This document shows positions 5,620 through 10,617 of a DNA stretch of 10,617 bases, piece after piece. The notes under the pieces are model-generated. The model saw only the letters and a list, made by a program, of their open reading frames with translations. It had not been told where the DNA came from and made no database searches. Made by a program: the position numbers and the translations under genes. Location of the stretch: positions 1 to 10,617 of the forward strand of contig JAQXLO010000049.1 in the NCBI GenBank assembly GCA_029012165.1. Reading direction: 5' to 3'. This stretch comes from Oscillospiraceae bacterium (GTDB lineage: Bacteria; Bacillota; Clostridia; Oscillospirales; Acutalibacteraceae). The first letter of the stretch is position 1. Each line of letters starts with the position of its first letter.

Positions 5620-8205
5620 ATGAAGCTTCTTGTATTGGACGGCAACAGTATATTGAATCGTGCCTTTTACGGCATCAAACTCCTGACGACCAAGGACGGT
5701 CGTTTTACCAACGGTATCTACGGCTTTTTGAGCATTTTGCTTCGCCTGCGGGAGGAGTGTGCGCCGGACGGCATTGTGGCGGCGTTCGATCTGCGTGCGC
5801 CCACCTTCCGCCACAAAATGTACGCCGAGTACAAGGCAGGGCGAAAGGGAATGCCGGAGGAGCTGGCACAGCAGATGCCCGTTTTAAAGACACTGCTGCG
5901 TGCGCTGGGGTATGTGGTCTTGGAGCAGGAGGGATACGAAGCGGACGATATTTTGGGCACCCTTGCCCGTCTGTGCGAGCAGGATGCGGGCTGGCAATGC
6001 GTGATCGCCACGGGGGACAGGGACTCTTTGCAGCTGGTTAGCCCGGAGACCACGGTGCTTTTGGCGTCCACAAAAATGGGCAGACCCGTCACCGTGCGTT
6101 ACACCCCGGACAAGGTCAAGGCGGACTACGGCGTCACCCCGGCGCAGATGATCGAGCTGAAGGCGCTCATGGGCGACAGCTCCGACAATATCCCGGGTGT
6201 AGCGGGCGTCGGTCAAAAAACGGCTGGGGATCTGATCGCCCGATTCGGCAGTATCGACTATATTTATGAAAACTTAGATTCCATCGACATCAAGAAAGGC
6301 GTCCGGGACAAGCTGGCGGCAGACAAGGACGCCGCCTATCTCAGCCGCACCCTTGGAACCATCTGCCGGGAAGCGCCCATTGAGACGAAGCTGGAAAGTT
6401 ACCTGTGCTGCTCTCCAGATGTGCAAAAGGTGACGCAGATGCTCGCCGAGCTGGAGATGTTCTCCATGATCGAGCGCTGGAATCTGCCCGCCGTGGAGAG
6501 ACAGACCCCTGTGCAGACGCCCCGCAAACGCATCGAAACAGAGGAAGCGTATGATTTCGACGCCATCTTGGCGGACCTGCGGCAAAGCGGACACGCCTAT
6601 TTTGACTGCGTGTATGACGGCGGCTATATCGAAAAGCTTTTCCTGTACGCCAAGGAAAAGGTTTGGGTAATGTCCTGCGGGAGCATGCAGTTCCCCGCCT
6701 TTATGCACGATCTTCTGACGGATGCATCCATCCGCAAGCACGTCACGGACAGCAAAGCGCTGTATGCCTATGCACTGCGCAGTGGTGTAGAGGCGGTCGG
6801 CATCGACGATGATTTGATGCTGACGGGCTACATTCTCAACCCGTCCTCCAAGGATTACAGCGCCCTGCATCTGGCGCAGGAATACCGCATTGACCTGCCC
6901 GAGGCGGAGAACGAACAAGCGGCGGCGGTGGCAGTTTTGCCGGAATTGTTCCAAAAGATGCTCAGAGAGATTGCGGAAAACGGACAGGAAAAGCTGCTGC
7001 GGGAGATCGAGTTGCCGCTGGCGGCGGTGCTGGCAGAGATGGAGATTTGCGGCTTCGAGGTGGACACGGACGGCATCGAGCGGTTCGGCGTCACACTGGA
7101 CGACCGTATTGCGCAGATCACGGACAAAATTTTTGCGCAGACCGGCTTTACCTTCAATCTCAACTCCCCGAAACAGCTGGGGGAAGCCTTGTTTGAAAAA
7201 ATGGGTATCCCCTGCAAAAAGAAAACCAAGAGCGGCTACTCCACCAATGCGGATGTTTTGCAGGAGCTTGCCGTGGACTATCCTGTGGTGGAGGACATTT
7301 TGGAGTACCGCACCCTGTCCAAGCTCAAGTCTACCTATTGTGACGGACTGCTCAAGGTCATTTCCCCCGATGGACGCATCCATTCCACGCTGAATCAGAC
7401 CGAGACCCGCACGGGACGCATCTCCTCCACGGAGCCGAATTTGCAGAACATTCCCGTGCGCTCCGATCTGGGAAAGGAAATGCGCCGCTTCTTCCGTGCG
7501 CAGGAGGGGTGTGTTCTGGTGGATGCGGACTACTCGCAGATCGAACTGCGTGTCCTGTCCGCTTTGGCGAACGATACCGCCATGCTGCAGGCATTCAACA
7601 ACAATGCAGACATCCATGCCATCACCGCCTCCGAGGTGTTCCATATGCCGCTGGAGATGGTCACGCCCCTGATGCGAAGCCGTGCCAAAGCGGTCAATTT
7701 CGGCATCGTGTACGGCATCGGCGCCTTTTCGCTGGCGAAGGATATCGGCGTTACCCGCAGTGAGGCAGACAGCTACATCAAGGGCTATATGCGCCTGTAT
7801 GAGGGCGTGGCGGACTATATGCAGCGCATTGTCGATACGGCGAAGGAGCAGGGCTATGCGCAGACCATCTTCGGTCGTCGGCGCTACCTGCCGGAGCTGG
7901 CGTCCTCCAACCACAATCTGCGTGCCTTCGGCGAACGGGTGGCACGGAATATGCCGATTCAGGGTACGGCGGCAGATATTATCAAAATCGCCATGATCCG
8001 TGTGCAGAAACGACTGCGTGCGGAGATCCCGTCGGCGAAGCTGATCTTGCAGGTGCATGACGAATTGATCGTGGAGGCGCCCGAGACACAGGCGCAGGCG
8101 GTGGCGAAGCTGCTGTGCGAGGAGATGGAAAACGCCGTGGAACTGCGTGTGCAGCTTTTGGCGGATGTGCACATCGGCAAAACTTGGTATGATGCGAAAG
8201 GATAA
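5620..8205 (+). CDS. polA: DNA polymerase I
   Basis: This 861-aa protein has the full PolA layout. The 5' nuclease/flap endonuclease domain (about 1-290) shows D-G-N-S-I-L-N-R-A-F-Y (7-17), E-G-Y-E-A-D-D near 105, T-G-D-R-D near 130, and M-G-D-S-S-D-N-I-P-G-V (184-194). The middle domain (about 310-450) corresponds to the 3'-5' exonuclease, but at the E. coli D355/E357 position it reads D329-C-V331, and the later A-D-V acid motif is also missing, so proofreading is predicted inactive, as in Bacillus-type PolA. The polymerase domain has motif A D-Y-S-Q-I-E-L-R (D637), motif B R686, K690, F694 and Y698, and motif C H813-D814-E815; all align to E. coli with a constant offset of 68. It acts in Okazaki-fragment processing and excision repair. 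AAAGGA sits 8 nt before the ATG, and dus follows after 3 bp. Confidence 0.98.
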   Translation: MKLLVLDGNSILNRAFYGIKLLTTKDGRFTNGIYGFLSILLRLREECAPDGIVAAFDLRAPTFRHKMYAEYKAGRKGMPEELAQQMPVLKTLLRALGYVVLEQEGYEADDILGTLARLCEQDAGWQCVIATGDRDSLQLVSPETTVLLASTKMGRPVTVRYTPDKVKADYGVTPAQMIELKALMGDSSDNIPGVAGVGQKTAGDLIARFGSIDYIYENLDSIDIKKGVRDKLAADKDAAYLSRTLGTICREAPIETKLESYLCCSPDVQKVTQMLAELEMFSMIERWNLPAVERQTPVQTPRKRIETEEAYDFDAILADLRQSGHAYFDCVYDGGYIEKLFLYAKEKVWVMSCGSMQFPAFMHDLLTDASIRKHVTDSKALYAYALRSGVEAVGIDDDLMLTGYILNPSSKDYSALHLAQEYRIDLPEAENEQAAAVAVLPELFQKMLREIAENGQEKLLREIELPLAAVLAEMEICGFEVDTDGIERFGVTLDDRIAQITDKIFAQTGFTFNLNSPKQLGEALFEKMGIPCKKKTKSGYSTNADVLQELAVDYPVVEDILEYRTLSKLKSTYCDGLLKVISPDGRIHSTLNQTETRTGRISSTEPNLQNIPVRSDLGKEMRRFFRAQEGCVLVDADYSQIELRVLSALANDTAMLQAFNNNADIHAITASEVFHMPLEMVTPLMRSRAKAVNFGIVYGIGAFSLAKDIGVTRSEADSYIKGYMRLYEGVADYMQRIVDTAKEQGYAQTIFGRRRYLPELASSNHNLRAFGERVARNMPIQGTAADIIKIAMIRVQKRLRAEIPSAKLILQVHDELIVEAPETQAQAVAKLLCEEMENAVELRVQLLADVHIGKTWYDAKG

Positions 8206-8208
8206 ACC

Positions 8209-9174
8209 GTGAAGATAGGAAATCTGAAAATAGAGGGACACGCCGCACTGGCGCCCATGGCGGGGGTGGCGGATCGTGCACTGCGGGAGCTTTGTGTTTC
8301 CTACGGTGCGTCCTATGTCATCGGGGAGATGGCGTCCTCCAAGGGAATCAGTATGCAGGACCGAAAATCGGCATCGCTTTTGCAGCTCTCCGAGGCGGAG
8401 CGACCGGCGGGCGTTCAGCTGTTCGGGGATGATCCACAGATCATGGCAAGGGCGGCGGAAATGGCGATGGCGTATGCGCCGGACTTTTTGGACATCAATA
8501 TGGGCTGTCCCGCACCGAAGGTTGCCGGAAACGGCGGCGGCAGTGCGCTGATGAAGCGGCCGGAGCTGGCGGCAGAAATCGTGGAAGCCTGCGTCCGGGC
8601 GGTGCCGGTACCTGTGACGGTGAAGATGCGCATCGGCTGGGACGAGACGCAGCTGAATGCGCCCTATCTTGCGAAACTGTGTGCGCAGGCGGGTGCGGCG
8701 GCGATCACCGTCCACGGACGCACCCGTGTGCAGATGTATGCTCCGCCGGTACATACCGACAGAATTCGGGAGGTCAAACAGGCGGTGCACATCCCCGTTA
8801 TCGCCAACGGAGACGTGACGGACGGCGTGTCCGCCAAGGAAATGCTGGAGAAAACCGGGTGCGACTTTCTCATGGTGGGACGGGGCGCCCTCGGCAGACC
8901 GTGGGTCTTTGAACAGATCAGCGCCTACTTTGACAGGGGAGAGATGCTCCCGGAGCCGCCCATTGAGGAGCAGATGCGTGTCATGCTTTCGCACGTCGAA
9001 AAGATCTGCGCCTACAAGGGAGACTATATCGGGATGCGGGAAGCGAGAAAACACGCCGCATGGTACATCCGAGGCATCCACGGCGCCGCCGCATTCCGCA
9101 GTCGGATCGGTGCCCTGTCCTCCCTTGAGGAACTGTACGCCCTCGCCCGGGACGTGATCCGGGCGGCACAATAA
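8209..9174 (+). CDS. tRNA-dihydrouridine synthase (DusB-like)
   Basis: This 321-aa FMN enzyme reduces uridines in tRNA to dihydrouridine using NAD(P)H. Family marks are A-P-M-A-G-V-A-D (15-22), D-I-N-M-G-C100-P-A with C100 as the catalytic cysteine, T-V-K-M-R-I-G-W, and H-G-R-T-R. The FMN-phosphate loops are N-G-D-V-T-D-G and V-G-R-G-A-L-G-R-P-W. The residues after H-G-R-T-R are Q-M-Y-A-P-P-V-H-T-D-R-I, where most relatives have Y-x-G-x-A-D-W, a small local divergence. The start is a GTG, 3 bp after the polA stop, with AAAGGA inside the polA end, so the two are co-transcribed and probably coupled. Domain content and length fit the DusB/Dus1-like group of Firmicutes; the exact uridine target is not determined. 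Confidence 0.93.
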   Translation: MKIGNLKIEGHAALAPMAGVADRALRELCVSYGASYVIGEMASSKGISMQDRKSASLLQLSEAERPAGVQLFGDDPQIMARAAEMAMAYAPDFLDINMGCPAPKVAGNGGGSALMKRPELAAEIVEACVRAVPVPVTVKMRIGWDETQLNAPYLAKLCAQAGAAAITVHGRTRVQMYAPPVHTDRIREVKQAVHIPVIANGDVTDGVSAKEMLEKTGCDFLMVGRGALGRPWVFEQISAYFDRGEMLPEPPIEEQMRVMLSHVEKICAYKGDYIGMREARKHAAWYIRGIHGAAAFRSRIGALSSLEELYALARDVIRAAQ

Positions 9175-9205
9175 AATAGGTTCATCACGGATTTTTGTGG
9201 GATTC

Positions 9206-9225
9206 AAAGTTTCGCTCAAGCCTTT
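9206..9225 (-). repeat. 20-nt inverted repeat, copy 2 (downstream of dus)
   Basis: Exact reverse complement of 5540-5559. It is followed at about 9247-9258 by GGCGAAAGTTT, which is nearly the reverse complement of AAAGTTTCGC inside this copy. The stretch 9206-9258 could therefore fold on itself or be part of a larger repeat that leads into the palindromic element at 9274. Confidence 0.85.
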
Positions 9226-9273
9226 TCAGACTGTCGAAAAAGTCCGGCGAAAGTTTGGTTGTACAAAGCGAAA

Positions 9274-9407
9274 GCCCTCCCTGCGAGGGAGGGTGGCGAG
9301 GCGTCAGCCTCGTCGGGAGGGTTTTTCGCCGACTTTTGCTGTCTGCGTGTGGCGACGTTTTGAACCCCTCAGTCTGCTGCGCAGACAGCTCCCCTCGCAG
9401 GGGAGCC
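9274..9407. repeat. Palindromic MITE/REP-like intergenic element
   Basis: This non-coding stretch of about 134 bp is bounded by related inverted ends: GCCCTCCCTGCGAGGGAG at the left, and at the right (read on the minus strand) GGCTCCCCTGCGAGGGGAG. It holds several perfect hairpins: CCCTCCC/GGGAGGG (9275-9281 with 9287-9293), CGAGGC/GCCTCG (9297-9302 with 9307-9312), GTCTGC/GCAGAC (9372-9377 with 9381-9386) and GCTCCCCT/AGGGGAGC (9388-9395 with 9399-9406). There is no credible reading frame. Inverted ends plus internal palindromes fit a small dispersed element. From memory, similar CTGCGAGGG / CAGTCTGCTGCGCAGAC-type blocks are frequent between genes in gut Oscillospiraceae, but copy number could not be checked. 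A target-site duplication is not clear (only AAA on both sides). Confidence 0.7.
9275..9326 (+). terminator. Possible terminator of polA-dus inside the palindromic element
   Basis: CCCTCCC (9275-9281) can pair with GGGAGGG (9315-9321), enclosing the CGAGGC/GCCTCG stem, and TTTTT (9322-9326) follows directly. This is the only terminator-like structure after dus on the plus strand. The same CCCTCCC can alternatively pair with 9287-9293, so two folds compete. Confidence 0.5.
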
Positions 9408-9526
9408 AAACTGCCGGCAACATCGCCCTATCGCATACACGACCGTGCAGAGAAAATCGAAAACAGCGACACTGCACCGATTCGTGCCGCCCCTGCGTGC
9501 TTGCAGAAATCACTTTTTTTGACAAG
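9408..9526. other. Intergenic stretch with no recognised gene
   Basis: The gap between dus and the right-hand gene is about 400 bp. It holds the 20-nt repeat, the palindromic element, this unremarkable stretch, and the terminator at 9528-9560. I see no ribosome binding site with a plausible frame, no tRNA and no CRISPR repeat here. Confidence 0.5.
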
Positions 9527-9527
9527 C

Positions 9528-9560
9528 AAAACCGCCCGGCAGGAGCTCCGGCCGGGCGGT
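9528..9560 (-). terminator. Intrinsic terminator of the right-hand InlB-repeat gene
   Basis: On the minus strand ACCGCCCGGC (9560-9551) pairs perfectly with GCCGGGCGGT (9540-9531) around a 10-nt loop, and TTTGCTTG follows. It begins 13 bp after the stop codon. Confidence 0.85.
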
Positions 9561-9573
9561 GGATTTATGGGGG

Positions 9574-10617
9574 TTATTCGATGGGGGTGGAGAGGGTTGC
9601 CCAAGTAGTGCTGTAAAGGGTCTGGGTCGTGCCGTCGGCCAGCTTGACGATCATGTACATTCTGCCGGTACGGGTAGCACCCGGAGCGACATTGTTGATG
9701 TTCATCTTGAACTGACCCTGTTCGGTCAGGGTGGTGCCGACCAGCTTCACGTTGGCCACACCGTTGACGGTGCCGCCGATGACGAAGTTGTCCGCATCGC
9801 ACGCACTGCCGTCCTGATTGGTCAGCAGCATACCGAACTCTTCCAGCTGTGCCCCCTCGGGCAGGGTGATCTTGCCGCTGAACGCCATGGAGTATCTGCG
9901 ATTGGTGACGGCAATATTCTCCTCACTGGCAGCATCCATCATAATGGACGCCGTCTTTTCCACGGCGGTATCCGTGTACACGGCGGTCAGGGTGATGTTG
10001 GCCGTCACCACGAAGGTGTAGACCGCATCATAGCTGACGGGGGTGCCGTCCGCACCGCCCTGCGCCCAGTAGGCAAACTGCTTGCCCTCCGGCGCCTCGG
10101 CGGCGGACACGGTGACCTGGGAGTAGGGGCTCACGGAAAGCCGGTCTCTGCCGTTGATCGCACCGTTTTCCACGGCAACGGTCAGCTTGGCGTCGCTCTT
10201 GACAAACACGGCCTTGATGGTCACGTCGTCGGTCAGCTCCACATTGTATGCGCCGTCCAGTACCACGACGGTGCCGTCCGCATAGACCATGGTCAGGCTC
10301 TGCAGCTCGTATCCGGACTTGGTCGCCACACGCATCTGGACGCTGGAACCGCCCGGTACGGTGACGGAACCTGCCTTGACGGGTGCATACACGCCGTCAA
10401 TGTAGGTCTTGACCACGCCGCCCTCGGTGGTGGAGATCTTCAGTGCGCAATCCTTGCCCACAGGCGTGAACAGGTTGACGGTGTAGACGGTGTTCAGGGT
10501 GAAGGAGTAGATGTCGTTCTCCTCCTCGGCCTCGGCTGCCGCCGGTGCCGCCGCCGTCACATCCTCCAGCGTGTTCTCTTGGATCTCTGCCATGGTGGCA
10601 TCCGCCACGGACATCAT
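9574..10617 (-). CDS. InlB-repeat surface protein, N-terminus beyond window
   Basis: The frame is open from the right edge to a TAA at 9574-9576 (347 residues visible). The edge falls on an ATG, but there is no signal peptide and no upstream sequence to judge it, so the true start is probably outside the window. Visible parts are an acidic, alanine-rich stretch (about 1-35), a beta-rich region (about 37-135, ending V-T-I-K-A-V-F), and an InlB-type repeat (about 140-212) with V-E-N-G-A-I-N-G, F-A-Y-W, V-S-Y-D-A-V-Y-T-F and T-L-T-A-V-Y. A C-terminal domain (about 220-347) carries L-E-E-F-G-M-L-L-T-N-Q-D-G. The repeat plus C-terminal domain matches the order and several motifs of the protein at 3474-4718 (F-S-Y-W ... 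N-V-T-L-E-A-V-Y; F-V-I-N; Y-G-V-N-I-T-N against F-K-M-N-I-N-N). It is therefore a paralogue, very likely exported. No anchor motif is seen at the C-terminus. Confidence 0.85.
   Translation of the reverse strand: MMSVADATMAEIQENTLEDVTAAAPAAAEAEEENDIYSFTLNTVYTVNLFTPVGKDCALKISTTEGGVVKTYIDGVYAPVKAGSVTVPGGSSVQMRVATKSGYELQSLTMVYADGTVVVLDGAYNVELTDDVTIKAVFVKSDAKLTVAVENGAINGRDRLSVSPYSQVTVSAAEAPEGKQFAYWAQGGADGTPVSYDAVYTFVVTANITLTAVYTDTAVEKTASIMMDAASEENIAVTNRRYSMAFSGKITLPEGAQLEEFGMLLTNQDGSACDADNFVIGGTVNGVANVKLVGTTLTEQGQFKMNINNVAPGATRTGRMYMIVKLADGTTQTLYSTTWATLSTPIE

Noticed and set aside
6274..9219. Very long minus-strand open frame (981 codons) opposite polA and dus
   Set aside because: It lies entirely opposite two genes with full motif sets, shows no recognisable domain and is His/Arg/Gln-rich. 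Such frames arise from GC-rich codon use on the coding strand.
9195..9616. Plus-strand frames of 137-139 codons after dus
   Set aside because: They translate the palindromic element and the terminator of the opposite gene. Two frames are open equally and neither has a ribosome binding site; they are repeat-derived.
1..10617. CRISPR array, tRNA or rRNA gene, transposase or phage gene
   Set aside because: No regularly spaced direct repeats, no tRNA or rRNA signature sequences, and no transposase, integrase or phage structural motifs in any supported frame.

Overview
The window looks like a chromosomal segment of an anaerobic, Gram-positive Clostridia member, most likely an Oscillospiraceae/Ruminococcaceae-type gut bacterium. 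This rests on strong purine-rich ribosome binding sites, near-consensus SigA-type promoters in short A/T-rich intergenic gaps inside otherwise GC-rich DNA, TTG and GTG starts, a NagD/YutF-type HAD phosphatase, a DNA polymerase I with a decayed proofreading site, and secreted proteins built from InlB-type repeats. The assignment is inference from gene types; no marker gene was compared with a database.

Left block (1-2405, minus strand): a probable four-gene operon read from one promoter at 2435-2463. In order it encodes a small XRE-type regulator, a TrmN6-like tRNA methyltransferase, the 16S rRNA 2'-O-methyltransferase RsmI, and a one-span membrane protein that runs off the left edge. A divergent promoter in the same 142-bp gap drives a HAD phosphatase (2548-3321) on the plus strand.

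Middle block (3396-5406, plus strand): the most unusual part. A consensus promoter and a strong terminator bracket three genes: a secreted protein with InlB-like repeats (TTG start at 3474) and two small acidic proteins (53 and 106 aa). The small proteins share an N-terminal motif of the form Y-x-K-P-(x4)-E-A-F-[ED]-V-[ED]-D-[IV]-I-(x2)-S-A but have different tails. Neither small protein has a signal peptide or a function I recognise. A hairpin lies in each gap between the three genes.

Right block (5540-10617): polA and a DusB-like tRNA-dihydrouridine synthase are a tight two-gene unit. An exact 20-nt inverted repeat lies on both sides of this pair (5540-5559 and 9206-9225). After dus comes a gene-poor stretch holding a palindromic, MITE/REP-like element (9274-9407) that could also terminate polA-dus. 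At the right edge, on the minus strand, is the C-terminal part of a second InlB-repeat protein with the same architecture as the first, followed by its own terminator.

The window therefore mixes ordinary housekeeping genes (translation-machinery modification and DNA replication/repair) with a surface-protein and small-protein cassette and repeat elements that look like lineage-specific accessory DNA.
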